Shown in pieces: positions 46,323 through 55,242 of a stretch of DNA of 64,000 nucleotides (positions are counted from its first letter, which is position 1; each line of letters starts with the position of its first letter). The notes under the pieces are model-generated. The model was not told where the DNA came from and did no database searches. It was given only the letters and a program-made list of their open reading frames with translations. Source of the DNA: Roseicyclus sp. (lineage in GTDB: Bacteria; Pseudomonadota; Alphaproteobacteria; Rhodobacterales; Rhodobacteraceae); assembly GCF_018402035.1 (NCBI RefSeq), contig NZ_JAGYJN010000002.1:186001-250000 (forward strand), written 5' to 3'. The position numbers were made by a program, and so were the translations under genes.

Positions 46323-47102
46323 CTAGCGCATCCAAGACGCCGGGCGTTTCTCGAAAAACGCCGCAATCCCTTCGGCGCTTTCCGCACTCTCCCAACGCGC
46401 CACAAGTGCGGCAATCGTCATCGCAATGCGGGCATCATCAATGGGCGCGGCCAGATCGGCCACAAGCCGCTTTCCCGCCGCAACAGCACCGGGTGCCGCG
46501 CGCAAGTAAGGCGCGATCTCGGCGGCAATCGCCGCGTCCAAGGCATCCGCCGTGACCGCGCGCGCCAATAGCCCCAGCCTGACCGCCTCCTCGGCATCAA
46601 AAACGCGCCCTGAGAAAAACACTTCGCGCGCGCGCGCCGCCCCCATCCGCGCCACGACATAAGGCCCGATGGTGGCCGGGATCAGCCCCAACCGCACCTC
46701 CGTCAAACCGAATTTTGCATCCTGCGCAGCGATGGCCACATCACAAACGCTGATCAACCCGATCCCACCACCAAAGGCCTGTCCCTGCACCCGCCCGATC
46801 AAGGGCTTGGGCATCCGGTCGAGTGCGGCCAACATCTGCGCCAAGGCAGCCGCATTCTTAGCCCGGCTCGGCCCATCGGCGTCCATCTGCGCCTTCATCC
46901 AACCCAGATCGCCCCCCGCGCAGAACGAGGCACCATTCCCGGTCAATACCACCACCCTGACCGCCGGATCGCGGCCCAATCGTCCGGCCGCCTCGGTCAA
47001 GGCCGCGATCATGGCCGCATCCATCGCATTATGCACCGCTGGACGGTTCAGCTTCAGCCAAGCCACACCATCCCCATCCACATGCAGTTCAAGCGTTTCC
47101 AT
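46323..47102 (-). CDS. liuC: Methylglutaconyl-CoA hydratase (enoyl-CoA hydratase family)
   Basis: A 259-residue crotonase-fold enzyme. The oxyanion-hole segments are in GNGASFCAGGDLGWM and GQAFGGGIGLISVCD, and the catalytic region is FGLTEVRLGLIPATI. In this operon it should hydrate 3-methylglutaconyl-CoA to HMG-CoA, the step between methylcrotonyl-CoA carboxylase and HMG-CoA lyase in leucine breakdown. The start METLELHVDG overlaps the end of liuE by 14 bases. The long open frame upstream of it is antisense or out of frame to liuE and is not used. Confidence 0.9.
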   Translation of the reverse strand: METLELHVDGDGVAWLKLNRPAVHNAMDAAMIAALTEAAGRLGRDPAVRVVVLTGNGASFCAGGDLGWMKAQMDADGPSRAKNAAALAQMLAALDRMPKPLIGRVQGQAFGGGIGLISVCDVAIAAQDAKFGLTEVRLGLIPATIGPYVVARMGAARAREVFFSGRVFDAEEAVRLGLLARAVTADALDAAIAAEIAPYLRAAPGAVAAGKRLVADLAAPIDDARIAMTIAALVARWESAESAEGIAAFFEKRPASWMR

Positions 47103-47949
47103 CGCGCATCCCCCCGGCCATTGCCACCGCCCGATCCAGCGCGTCCAGATCAAGCCCCGTCTCAAAACCCCGCGCCGCCAAATGCCGCGCGACATCCTCC
47201 GTGGCCACATTGCCCGGCGCACCCGGCGCATAGGGGCAGCCACCCAAACCCCCAACCGCCGCATCAAAGACCCGCAGCCCATGATCAAGGGCCGCGTCGA
47301 TATTGGCAAGCGCACGGCCGCCGGTATCATGGAAATGCCCAGCAAGGCGATCAACCGGCACCAAAGCCGAGACCGCCGCAAGCATCCGCGCCACCGTCTG
47401 GGGCCTGCCCGCGCCGATCGTGTCGCCAAGCGAGATCTCGTAACAGCCCATCGCCAGCAAATCCGCCGCCATGCGCGCCACCGCCTCGGGGGCAATGACG
47501 CCTTCATAGGGGCAGGCGATGACGCAGCTGACATAGCCCCTCACAGGCATGCCGATGGCCTGCGCCGCCGCGACCACGGGGGCAAAGCGCGCAAGGCTTT
47601 CAGCGATGCTGGCATTGATATTGGCTTGCGAGAACGCCTCGGATGCCGCGCCGAAAATCGCCACCTCATCGGCGCGCGCCGCCACCGCCGCGTCAAAGCC
47701 TTTGAGGTTGGGTGCAAGTGTCGCGTAGCTGATGCCCGGCTTGCGGGTGATCCCCGCCATGACCGCGCCCGCATCGGCCATTTGCGGCACCCATTTGGGG
47801 CTGACGAAACTCGTCACCTCGATGCGGCGAAACCCAACGCGCGACAGTGCATCAACCAGTGCGATCTTCTCGGCCACCGGGATCAGGCGCGCCTCGTTCT
47901 GCAACCCGTCGCGCGGGCCAACCTCGAAGATCTCGACCCGCTCAGCCAT
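47089..47949 (-). CDS. liuE: Hydroxymethylglutaryl-CoA lyase
   Basis: A 286-residue TIM-barrel lyase that splits HMG-CoA into acetoacetate and acetyl-CoA, the last step of leucine breakdown. EVGPRDGLQNEARLIP is the metal-site start, SVSCVIACP-like strands follow (YVSCVIACPYEG), and GGLGGCPYAPGAPGNVATED holds the catalytic Cys of the G-loop. The start MAERVEIFEVG is family-like and overlaps the GST gene by eight bases. Confidence 0.93.
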   Translation of the reverse strand: MAERVEIFEVGPRDGLQNEARLIPVAEKIALVDALSRVGFRRIEVTSFVSPKWVPQMADAGAVMAGITRKPGISYATLAPNLKGFDAAVAARADEVAIFGAASEAFSQANINASIAESLARFAPVVAAAQAIGMPVRGYVSCVIACPYEGVIAPEAVARMAADLLAMGCYEISLGDTIGAGRPQTVARMLAAVSALVPVDRLAGHFHDTGGRALANIDAALDHGLRVFDAAVGGLGGCPYAPGAPGNVATEDVARHLAARGFETGLDLDALDRAVAMAGGMRDGNA

Positions 47950-48604
47950 CGACCGGCACCGGGTAGAAGGGCTGCGCATAGAATGTCTGCGGCCCCTCGA
48001 TTGCTGCGGCCGCTTGGAATGCGGGCCTTGCCTGAAGCCGCGCCCAATAGGCGGTGAGCTTTGGATAAGGGTCCATCCGCACATAAAACGGTGCCGCAAA
48101 AAGGTTGAAACCCAGCATCGCATCAGCCGCCGAAAACCCCGACGGCAAGAGGTAATCGCCCGCCATCATCCCCTCGAGCGCGCGCAAGGTATCGGCAAGG
48201 CGCAAGGTGTTAAGCTTGACCACCGTCGCCGATGGCCGCGCGGGCGGACGCAAGAATAGGTGGTTCAGGTTCAACTGCTCGATGAGGCTGGCTTGCGTTT
48301 CGGCAAAGCCCAGCACCTCGAGAAAGCGGACCCGCTCGCCATGCCCCGGCGCGCGGCCAAACCCATGCTGGGGCCGCGTCTCGCTCAGATATTGCAAGAT
48401 CGCGGCACTTTCGAAGATCGTGATCCCGTCGATCTCCAGCGCGGGGATACGGCCCGCAGGTGACACAGCCATCAACCCCGCCCCGCGCATTTCGGGCGCA
48501 CCAATACGGTAGCGGATAATCTCATCCGGGGTGATGCCCATCTCTTGCAAAAGCCACAGCACCCGGAACGAGCGCCCCCATGGCACGTGATGCAAGCGTA
48601 TCAT
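47942..48604 (-). CDS. Glutathione S-transferase family protein in the liu operon
   Basis: A 220-residue protein with an N-terminal thioredoxin-like domain (LHHVPWGRSFRVLWLLQE, then PAGRIPALEIDG and FESAAILQYL) and a C-terminal helical domain. The SAAILQYL segment carries the glutathione gamma-glutamyl contact. It is embedded between liuD and liuE with overlaps of four and eight bases, so it is made with the leucine-degradation enzymes. Why a GST should be there is unknown; protection from a reactive enoyl-CoA such as methylcrotonyl-CoA is one inference. Confidence 0.85.
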   Translation of the reverse strand: MIRLHHVPWGRSFRVLWLLQEMGITPDEIIRYRIGAPEMRGAGLMAVSPAGRIPALEIDGITIFESAAILQYLSETRPQHGFGRAPGHGERVRFLEVLGFAETQASLIEQLNLNHLFLRPPARPSATVVKLNTLRLADTLRALEGMMAGDYLLPSGFSAADAMLGFNLFAAPFYVRMDPYPKLTAYWARLQARPAFQAAAAIEGPQTFYAQPFYPVPVDG

Positions 48605-50553
48605 CTGTCTTCCTCCGCCAAGATGATCAGCGCCGCCCCGGCTTCGACCTGCGCGCCTGTTGCCACCAAGACCTCGGCCACGATCCCGTCGCGGCCTGCG
48701 ACCAGCGCATGTTCCATCTTCATCGCCTCCAGCACGGCCAAGCGGTCGCCCTTCATCACGGCGTCGCCCGGTCCCACGAAAACCGCCTTGACCAATCCCG
48801 GCATCGGCGCAGCGATCTGGCCGGAACCCGCCCTTGATGTTGCCGCGACCGCCAAGGGGTCGATGATGTCAAAGCTGTAGCCATCATCCCAAAAGACGCT
48901 GACAGCCGCATCCTTCACGACGATCTCAGCCTTGATCGGCACCCCGTCGATCTGCCAGCCCGTGGCCATGCGCGCAACCGCATGCACCGCCCCCGCCACC
49001 GCGACATGCGCGGCCCCGCCGGGGTTCACCGCGACCACCGCCATGACTGCCTCACCCGCATGGCAAAGCGCCACCTGCCGCTTAAGCGGTGCCCAAAGCG
49101 TGAAGCCCGTGACCGGCACCGCCGGCGCATCGAGGCCCAGCGCACCCAAAGCTGCAAGCGACCACATCTGCGTCGATGGCACAGGGGCCGCCGCCAAGGC
49201 ATCGAGATCGCGCGCGATCAGCCCGGTATCGACATCGCCCGCCGCAAAGCCCGCATGCCCGGCCAGCTTGCGCAGAAAGGACAGGTTGGTCACCGAACCC
49301 GCCACTTGCGTCTCGCCAAGCGCGCACGCGAGTTTGCGCAGCGCGACTGCACGTGTCGGCCCATGGACAGTGATCTTGGCGATCATTGGATCATACCAAG
49401 GCGAGATTTCATCGCCCGCGCGCACGCCGGTATCGGCGCGCGCCCCCTCGGGAAATTGCAGATGGGTCAGCCGCCCGGTGGCGGGCAGAAAGCCCGCGGC
49501 CACATCCTCGGCATAAAGCCGCGCCTCGAAGGCATGGCCGGTGATCGCCAGATCCTCTTGCGCGCAGGGCAGCCGCTCACCAGCGGCGATGCGCAACTGC
49601 CATTCCACCAGATCGATACCGGTGATGGCCTCGGTCACCGGATGCTCGACTTGCAGGCGGGTGTTCATCTCCATGAACCAAAACCCGTCGGGGTGCAGGC
49701 CACGGCTGGCATCGACGATAAACTCCACCGTGCCCGCACCTGCATAGCCAATGGCCTCGGCCGCACGCACGGCGGCCTGTCCCATGGCGGCGCGCATCTG
49801 GGGCGTCATGCCGGGTGCGGGGGCTTCCTCGATCACCTTTTGATGCCGCCGCTGGAGCGAGCAATCCCGCTCGAACAGATGCAGCGCGCGGGTGCCATCG
49901 CCAAAGATCTGCACCTCGATATGGCGCGGCCTGTCGATGAGCTTTTCTATAAGGACAGCATCATTGCCAAAGGCGCCCGCCGCCTCATCCTGCGCGCTCC
50001 GCAATGCGGAAGCGAAGTCTTCGGCGCGGTGCACGCTGCGCATCCCCTTGCCACCGCCGCCCGCGACAGCCTTGATCAAAACCGGGTAGCCAATCGCCGT
50101 GGCGGCCTGTGCCAGATGCGCGGGGTCTTGATCTGCCCCATGATAACCCGGCACGACAGGTACGCCCGCCGTGGCCATCAGCGCCTTGGCGGCATCCTTC
50201 AGGCCCATCGCCCGGATCGCCGCAGCCGATGGGCCGATGAAAACCAGCCCTGCCGCCGTGACCGCATCGACGAAATCGGGGTTCTCGGACAGAAAGCCAT
50301 AGCCCGGATGGATCGCCTCTGCCCCCGTTGCAAGGGCGGCTGCGATGATCTTGTCGCCGCATAGATAGCTTTCGCGTGCGGGCGGCGGCCCGATATGGAC
50401 CGCCTCATCGGCCATCGCCACATGGCGCGCGGTTGCATCGGCATCGGAATAGACGGCAACCGTCCGCACCCCCATCGCGCGCGCCGTGTCGATCACGCGA
50501 CAGGCGATCTCGCCCCGGTTGGCGATCAAGATCTTATGGAACATATCCGACAT
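48601..50553 (-). CDS. liuD: Methylcrotonyl-CoA carboxylase, biotin-containing alpha subunit
   Basis: A 650-residue biotin carboxylase fused to a biotin-carrier domain. KILIANRGEIACRVIDTA starts the carboxylase, the ATP-grasp loop is in AVAGGGGKGMRSVH, EMNTRLQVEHPVTE is the catalytic strand, and LEAMKMEHALV near the C-terminus has the biotinylated Lys. With LiuB it carboxylates 3-methylcrotonyl-CoA. A propionyl-CoA carboxylase is the main alternative, but the operon context decides. It would need BirA (23390-24151) for biotinylation. A hairpin repeat lies in the spacer to liuB. Confidence 0.92.
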   Translation of the reverse strand: MSDMFHKILIANRGEIACRVIDTARAMGVRTVAVYSDADATARHVAMADEAVHIGPPPARESYLCGDKIIAAALATGAEAIHPGYGFLSENPDFVDAVTAAGLVFIGPSAAAIRAMGLKDAAKALMATAGVPVVPGYHGADQDPAHLAQAATAIGYPVLIKAVAGGGGKGMRSVHRAEDFASALRSAQDEAAGAFGNDAVLIEKLIDRPRHIEVQIFGDGTRALHLFERDCSLQRRHQKVIEEAPAPGMTPQMRAAMGQAAVRAAEAIGYAGAGTVEFIVDASRGLHPDGFWFMEMNTRLQVEHPVTEAITGIDLVEWQLRIAAGERLPCAQEDLAITGHAFEARLYAEDVAAGFLPATGRLTHLQFPEGARADTGVRAGDEISPWYDPMIAKITVHGPTRAVALRKLACALGETQVAGSVTNLSFLRKLAGHAGFAAGDVDTGLIARDLDALAAAPVPSTQMWSLAALGALGLDAPAVPVTGFTLWAPLKRQVALCHAGEAVMAVVAVNPGGAAHVAVAGAVHAVARMATGWQIDGVPIKAEIVVKDAAVSVFWDDGYSFDIIDPLAVAATSRAGSGQIAAPMPGLVKAVFVGPGDAVMKGDRLAVLEAMKMEHALVAGRDGIVAEVLVATGAQVEAGAALIILAEEDR

Positions 50554-50592
50554 CTCCCATCGCGCGCGCCTTTAGCTCGGCTAGACCAACCA

Positions 50593-50650
50593 TCTTCTCT
50601 GTTTCCCAAATATCCCGGGGGAGCGCGGAACGCGCGGGGGCAGAGCCCCC
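50593..50650 (+). repeat. Hairpin repeat (copy 3)
   Basis: It has the same constant parts as at 46226 (TCTTCTCTGTTTC, CAAATATCCCGGGGGAG, then GGGGGCAGAGCCCCC), but the small stem here is CGCG-GAA-CGCG instead of CCCG-GAA-CGGG. It lies between liuB and liuD. Confidence 0.8.
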
Positions 50651-50660
50651 TGCCACAGCC

Positions 50661-52262
50661 TCACATCCGGAACAGGCCAAAGCGCGTCTCCGCGATAGGT
50701 GCGTTCAGGCTTGCGGCCAGCGACAGGCCCAAGACCTCGCGCGATTTGCGCGGGTCGAACACCCCGTCATCCCATAGCCGCGCCGAGGCATAAAGCGGGT
50801 GCGATTGGCGGGCGAACATCTCGATCGTGGGGCGTTTGAATTCGGCCTCCGCCGCGGCAGACCAGTCCTCGCCTGTCCGCTCCATCGCGTCGCGCTTGAC
50901 GGTGGCAAGCACGCCTGCGGCCTGTGCGCCGCCCATCACCCCGATCCGGCTATTGGGCCAAGCCCAAAGAAATTGCGGGGAATAGGCGCGCCCCGCCATG
51001 CCGTAATTTCCCGCCCCGAAAGAGCCGCCCACCAGCATGGTGATTTTGGGCACCGCGGTGGTGGCGACCGCCGTCACCATCTTGGCCCCGTGCCGCGCGA
51101 TGCCTTCGTTCTCGTATTTTCGCCCCACCATGAAGCCGGTGATATTCTGCAAGAACACCAGCGGGATCTTGCGCTGCGAGCACAGCTGGATGAAATGCGC
51201 GGCCTTTTGCGCGCTTTCCGAAAACAGCACGCCGTTGTTGGCGACGATCCCCACATCCATGCCCATCACTTGCCCAAAACCTGTGACGATGGTTTCACCG
51301 AAACGGGGTTTGAATTCGTCAAACCAGCTGTCGTCGACGATGCGCGCGATGACCTCGCGAATGTCATAGGGCGTGGTCAGGGACGCGGGCACAACGCCCA
51401 GCAATTCCTCAGGATCATAAGCAGGCGGGCGGCCCTGTAGGGTGGGTGCAACCCACCGATCCCCGCCCAACGACCTGACCGCGCGCCGCGCCAAGGCCAG
51501 CGCATGGGCATCATCCTCGGCCAGATAATCGGCCACACCCGACAGCCGCGTATGCACATCGCCGCCGCCCAGATCCTCGGCGCTGACCACCTCTCCGGTC
51601 GCAGCCTTCACCAAGGGTGGGCCGGCTAGAAAGATCGTGCCTTGGTCTCTCACGATGATCGAGACATCCGACATCGCCGGCACATAGGCGCCGCCTGCCG
51701 TGCAAGAGCCCATGACGACAGCGATCTGGGCAATGCCTGCGGCCGACATCTGCGCTTGGTTATAGAAGATCCGGCCAAAGTGATCGCGGTCGGGAAAAAC
51801 CTCGTCTTGATTGGGCAGGTTCGCACCCCCGCTATCGACCAGATAGATACATGGCAGGCGGCATTGCGCGGCGATCTCTTGCGCGCGCAGGTGCTTTTTG
51901 ACCGTGATCGGGAAATAGGTGCCGCCCTTCACCGTGGCATCGTTGCAGATCACCATGACCTGCCGCCCCTCAACCTGCCCGACACCGGCGATGACCCCTG
52001 CGCAGGGTGCGGCACCATCGTGCAGATCATGGCCTGCCAGCGCCCCGATTTCGAGGAAAGGCGCACCCGCATCAAGCAGGTTCGCCACCCGCGCGCGCGG
52101 CAGCATCTTGCCGCGCGCCACATGGCGATCACGCGCCTTGGCCCCGCCACCATCGGCGGCCAAGGCTGCAGCCTTTGCGATCTCGTCCAAGGCGGCTAGA
52201 TGGGCCGCGCGGTTTTCGCGCGCCTCTTGCGTGGCGGCGTTGAAATGCGATGTCAGGCGCAT
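50661..52262 (-). CDS. liuB: Methylcrotonyl-CoA carboxylase, beta (carboxyltransferase) subunit
   Basis: A 533-residue carboxyltransferase with two crotonase-like halves. The segments [20 protein letters not shown] and the later [20 protein letters not shown] match MCC/PCC beta subunits; [13 protein letters not shown] and [17 protein letters not shown] form the oxyanion loops. It transfers carboxybiotin to 3-methylcrotonyl-CoA together with LiuD, encoded about 110 bases downstream beyond a hairpin repeat. Confidence 0.93.
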   Translation of the reverse strand: MRLTSHFNAATQEARENRAAHLAALDEIAKAAALAADGGGAKARDRHVARGKMLPRARVANLLDAGAPFLEIGALAGHDLHDGAAPCAGVIAGVGQVEGRQVMVICNDATVKGGTYFPITVKKHLRAQEIAAQCRLPCIYLVDSGGANLPNQDEVFPDRDHFGRIFYNQAQMSAAGIAQIAVVMGSCTAGGAYVPAMSDVSIIVRDQGTIFLAGPPLVKAATGEVVSAEDLGGGDVHTRLSGVADYLAEDDAHALALARRAVRSLGGDRWVAPTLQGRPPAYDPEELLGVVPASLTTPYDIREVIARIVDDSWFDEFKPRFGETIVTGFGQVMGMDVGIVANNGVLFSESAQKAAHFIQLCSQRKIPLVFLQNITGFMVGRKYENEGIARHGAKMVTAVATTAVPKITMLVGGSFGAGNYGMAGRAYSPQFLWAWPNSRIGVMGGAQAAGVLATVKRDAMERTGEDWSAAAEAEFKRPTIEMFARQSHPLYASARLWDDGVFDPRKSREVLGLSLAASLNAPIAETRFGLFRM

Positions 52263-52299
52263 GGCGTGACCCCCTTGCCGCGCGATGGGCGATATTGCG

Positions 52300-52584
52300 T
52301 CATGTGTTTGGCCCCAGATCGGGCAGCGTGACCTCGCGCCCCCAGTTATCGACCGCCACGGCCCAATCGCCGCGGCAGGTCACGATCAACCGCACACCGG
52401 GAATAGCGGCCGGGCGTGCGGCGCAATCAGTGGGCTGGCCACCCGTTTCCGCCACATAGCGCGCGGCTTGGGCATCGATGATCGCGGTCTCACCGGGCAG
52501 CACGGCGCGCAGACCCAACCAAAGGCCAAAGGCCCCGGCGACCACCAGCCCCGCGATCAAGGGGAGGATCAGACCACGCACCAC
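52300..52584 (-). CDS. Small membrane-anchored protein in the liu operon
   Basis: A 94-residue protein with one N-terminal hydrophobic helix ([20 protein letters not shown]) and a short mature domain that contains two Cys (TDCAAR and VTCRGDW), possibly a disulfide in the periplasm. No known domain is recognised. It begins five bases after the liuA stop and precedes liuB by 38 bases, so it is part of the operon. Role in leucine breakdown unknown. Confidence 0.65.
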   Translation of the reverse strand: MVRGLILPLIAGLVVAGAFGLWLGLRAVLPGETAIIDAQAARYVAETGGQPTDCAARPAAIPGVRLIVTCRGDWAVAVDNWGREVTLPDLGPNT

Positions 52585-52589
52585 GCCAC

Positions 52590-53753
52590 CTATGCCATTG
52601 CCGCCATCATCTCGCGCCCGATCAACATGCGCCGGATCTCAGAGGTGCCTGCCCCGATCTCCATCAGCTTGGCATCGCGGAACATGCGCGCGACGGGTGC
52701 ATCGGCCAGAAAGCCCGCGCCGCCCATCGCTTGCACCGCCTGATGGGCGACCTTCATCCCCTCTTCGCTGGCATAAAGCACGCAAGCCGCCGCATCGGCG
52801 CGCGTCACCTCGCCCCGGTCACAGGCTTTTGCCACCTCATAGGCATAGGCGCGCGCCGAATTCATCGCCGTGTACATATCGGCGATCTTGCCCTGCATCA
52901 GTTGGAACGATCCGATGGGTTGGCCAAACTGGTGACGGTCGCGCATATAGGGCATCACCTCGTCCATGCATCCCGCCATGATCCCAATATTGACGCCCGA
53001 CAGCACGACGCGCTCGTAATCGAGCCCGCTCATCAGGACGCGGACACCGCGCCCTTCTGCGCCGAGGACATTTTCAAACGGCACCTCGACATCGTCAAAG
53101 ATCAATTCCGCTGTGTTCGAGCCGCGCATGCCGAGCTTGTCGAAATGCGGGCTGGTCGAAAACCCCTTCATCGTCTTTTCAACGATGAAGGCGGTGATCC
53201 CCTTCGATCCCGCCGCCGGGTCGGTCTTGGCGTAGACGACCAGCGTATCGGCATCGGGGCCATTGGTGATCCAATATTTCGTGCCGTTCAGAACGTAGCG
53301 ATCATTCCGCTTTTCGGCGCGCAGCTGCATGCCCACCACATCCGAGCCTGCCCCCGCCTCGGACATGGCCAGCGCACCGATATGTGCGCCTGAGACCAGA
53401 CCGGGCAAATACTGTTCCTTTTGGGCTTGGGTGCCGTTGAGGCGGATTTGATTGACGCAAAGGTTGGAATGCGCCCCATAGCTCAACCCGATGGAGGCCG
53501 AGGCGCGGCTGACCTCTTCGACTGCAACCAGATGGGCGAGATAGCCCATGCCCGCGCCGCCGAATTCCTCTTCGACCGTGATGCCAAGCAGGCCCAGCAC
53601 CCCCATTTCCGGCCACAGCGCATTGGGAAAGGCATTGTTGCGGTCAGTTTCCCCCGCCAAGGGCTTGATGCGCTTTTGCGCCCAAGCATGCACCATATCG
53701 CGCAGGGCGTTGACCTCGTCGCCCAGATCGAACCGCATCGCGCCTAGAAACAT
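52590..53753 (-). CDS. liuA: Isovaleryl-CoA dehydrogenase
   Basis: A 387-residue acyl-CoA dehydrogenase that oxidises isovaleryl-CoA to 3-methylcrotonyl-CoA with FAD. SEAGAGSDVVGMQLRAEK and KYWITNGPDADTLVVYAK form the FAD-binding beta domain, and GLDYERVVLSG contains the Glu in the place used as catalytic base by isovaleryl-CoA dehydrogenases. The start at MFLGAMRFDLG follows GGGGGGAATT; MRFDLG at 53738 is also possible. It is the first gene of the liu operon, with a promoter and palindrome directly upstream. Confidence 0.93.
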   Translation of the reverse strand: MFLGAMRFDLGDEVNALRDMVHAWAQKRIKPLAGETDRNNAFPNALWPEMGVLGLLGITVEEEFGGAGMGYLAHLVAVEEVSRASASIGLSYGAHSNLCVNQIRLNGTQAQKEQYLPGLVSGAHIGALAMSEAGAGSDVVGMQLRAEKRNDRYVLNGTKYWITNGPDADTLVVYAKTDPAAGSKGITAFIVEKTMKGFSTSPHFDKLGMRGSNTAELIFDDVEVPFENVLGAEGRGVRVLMSGLDYERVVLSGVNIGIMAGCMDEVMPYMRDRHQFGQPIGSFQLMQGKIADMYTAMNSARAYAYEVAKACDRGEVTRADAAACVLYASEEGMKVAHQAVQAMGGAGFLADAPVARMFRDAKLMEIGAGTSEIRRMLIGREMMAAMA

Positions 53754-53771
53754 GCGCCAATTCCCCCCGTT

Positions 53772-53791
53772 AATTGAACGCTTGTTCAATT
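53772..53791. promoter_or_regulatory. liuA: Palindromic operator upstream of liuA
   Basis: A perfect 20-base palindrome (arms AATTGAAC and GTTCAATT, spacer GCTT) lies 19 bases before the liuA start, over the predicted transcription start. Size and symmetry suit a TetR-type repressor; no regulator gene is in the window. Confidence 0.65.
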
Positions 53792-53819
53792 CATACCGCA
53801 GCGGCCGCCAAGCTGTCAA
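53790..53819 (-). promoter_or_regulatory. liuA: Predicted sigma70-type promoter of the liu operon
   Basis: On the minus strand TTGACA (53819-53814) and TATGAA (53795-53790) are 18 bases apart, which predicts a start near 53783, inside the palindrome. A repressor bound there would block the polymerase. Confidence 0.65.
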
Positions 53820-53938
53820 AAAGATTCGCCGCAGGGCAAATGCCGCCTTGGCCGCGCCCAGCGTTGCAAACACGATCCCGCGCCCTTAAGCGCCAAGGGT
53901 GCTTTTCAGCGCCGCAAAGCCCGCCTATACCCGCCACC

Positions 53939-54388
53939 ATGATAGCTGATTTGATCCGCCGCCTGACGGCCACCGACCCCACAGCCTTGCCCGATGGCGA
54001 TGCGCGCCTTGCGCTGGCCGCATTGCTTGTGCGTGTCGCCCGCACCGATGGCGATTATGCCACCATCGAACAGATGCAGATCGACCGCGCCTTGGCCCAT
54101 CGCTACGCCCTGTCAGACAGCGCGGCCATGGCACTCAGGGCCGAGGCTGAAGCGCTTGAGGCCGCCGCCCCCGACACTGTCCGCTTTACCCGCGCCATCA
54201 AAGATTGCGTCCCCTATGAGGACCGCGTGCATGTGATCGAGGCGATGTGGTTCGTGGCCTTGGCCGATGGCACCCGCGATCATGCAGAAGATGCGCTGTT
54301 GCGCATGGTGGCCCCAATGCTGGGCGTCAATGATCGCGACAGCAACCTTGCGCGCAAACGGGTCGAGAACACCCATTACAGCGCCTAA
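53939..54388 (+). CDS. TerB-family protein (tellurite-resistance-like)
   Basis: A 149-residue all-helical protein. The pattern ALAALLVRVARTDGDYATIE followed by IEAMWFVALADGTRDHAEDAL resembles TerB/DUF533 domains, in which pairs of Asp/Glu (TDGDYATIE and ADGTRDHAE) bind a metal between helices. Despite the family name, a role in tellurite resistance is not implied. No strong ribosome site is seen. It is divergent from liuA and eight bases before a PhnD-like gene in the same direction. Confidence 0.78.
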   Translation: MIADLIRRLTATDPTALPDGDARLALAALLVRVARTDGDYATIEQMQIDRALAHRYALSDSAAMALRAEAEALEAAAPDTVRFTRAIKDCVPYEDRVHVIEAMWFVALADGTRDHAEDALLRMVAPMLGVNDRDSNLARKRVENTHYSA

Positions 54389-54396
54389 GCGACCCG

Positions 54397-55122
54397 ATGA
54401 TCGCGGCCTTGCCCATGTATGACCGCCCCGAGATGAGTGGGGCGACCGATGCATTCTGGGGCTATATCCGCGATGCTCTACACCACATGGGCCTCACCGC
54501 ACCCGCGGCTTTGACGCGCGGGCCAGATCCTTGGGCCATCTGGCAAGATCCAAGCCTTGTCTTGGCCCAAACATGCGGCTTGCCGTTCCGGGCGCGCCTG
54601 CATGACAAGGTGGCACTTGTGGCCACCCCTGACTACGGCCTGCCCGGCTGCCCGCCCGGCTATTACAACTCGGTCATCATCGCGCGGCCCGGCCCGCTGC
54701 CCCGTCGCCCAAGGCTCGCGATTAACGATCCGCTCAGCCAATCGGGCTGGGCTGCACTTGCCGCTTGGCTTACATCCCAAGAGATGGCTCATGGCCCCGT
54801 GACGGTGACGGGCGCGCATGCCGCCTCGGCCCGCGCGGTGGCCGATGGGCTGGCCGATCTGGCCGCAATCGATGCACAGACATGGCGGCTTTTGCTGCGC
54901 CACGCAGGCGCGAACCCCGCATTTGAGATTGCGCGCACGCCCCCCACCCCCGGCCTGCCGCTGATCACCTCCCTTGCGCATACGCCCGAAGTCATCGCCA
55001 AAGCCGTCGCGCAAGCATGTGCGGCACTTGATCCAGCCACGCGCGCAGCGCTTGATCTGCAAGGCATCGTGCAGATCGACAAGGCGGCCTATCTTGCCCT
55101 GCCATTACCGCCCGATCCCTGA
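54397..55122 (+). CDS. PhnD-like periplasmic-binding-fold protein without signal peptide
   Basis: A 241-residue protein that resembles the phosphate/phosphonate (PhnD) type of ABC substrate-binding protein. ASLP-like start (IAALPMYDRPE), LAQTCGLPFRARL, GTPDYG-like VATPDYGLPGCPPG and the repeated VTGAHAASARAVADGLADLA are typical. No signal peptide precedes the domain, so it may act in the cytoplasm or use a non-classical route. No PhnC/PhnE partner is adjacent; the ABC transporter downstream belongs to a different (polar amino acid) family. It forms a pair with TerB. Confidence 0.72.
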   Translation: MIAALPMYDRPEMSGATDAFWGYIRDALHHMGLTAPAALTRGPDPWAIWQDPSLVLAQTCGLPFRARLHDKVALVATPDYGLPGCPPGYYNSVIIARPGPLPRRPRLAINDPLSQSGWAALAAWLTSQEMAHGPVTVTGAHAASARAVADGLADLAAIDAQTWRLLLRHAGANPAFEIARTPPTPGLPLITSLAHTPEVIAKAVAQACAALDPATRAALDLQGIVQIDKAAYLALPLPPDP

Positions 55123-55155
55123 GCATCGCAGGCCAAGACGCCCAGAAGTCAGGCA

Positions 55156-55170
55156 TTGACCCAAGGTCAA
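55156..55170. promoter_or_regulatory. Short inverted repeat before the ABC transporter operon
   Basis: TTGACC and GGTCAA, separated by CAA, lie 73 bases before the ATPase start in the 120-base spacer. It may be an operator for the transporter/gamma-glutamyl genes, but I could not find a convincing promoter pair around it. Confidence 0.35.
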
Positions 55171-55242
55171 CCGACACATCACTGTTGCAATCGCGTCGGG
55201 GTTAAGTGCAAATCCCACGGTCATCATGGGGAAAACGCCTGC

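Noticed and set aside
48982-50364. A 460-codon open frame antisense to liuD
   Set aside because: It lies wholly within the conserved biotin carboxylase gene and shows no motif.
55156-55170. FNR/Anr box before the ABC transporter genes
   Set aside because: The half sites resemble TTGA-TCAA, but the spacing and inner bases do not fit the TTGAT-N4-ATCAA consensus.
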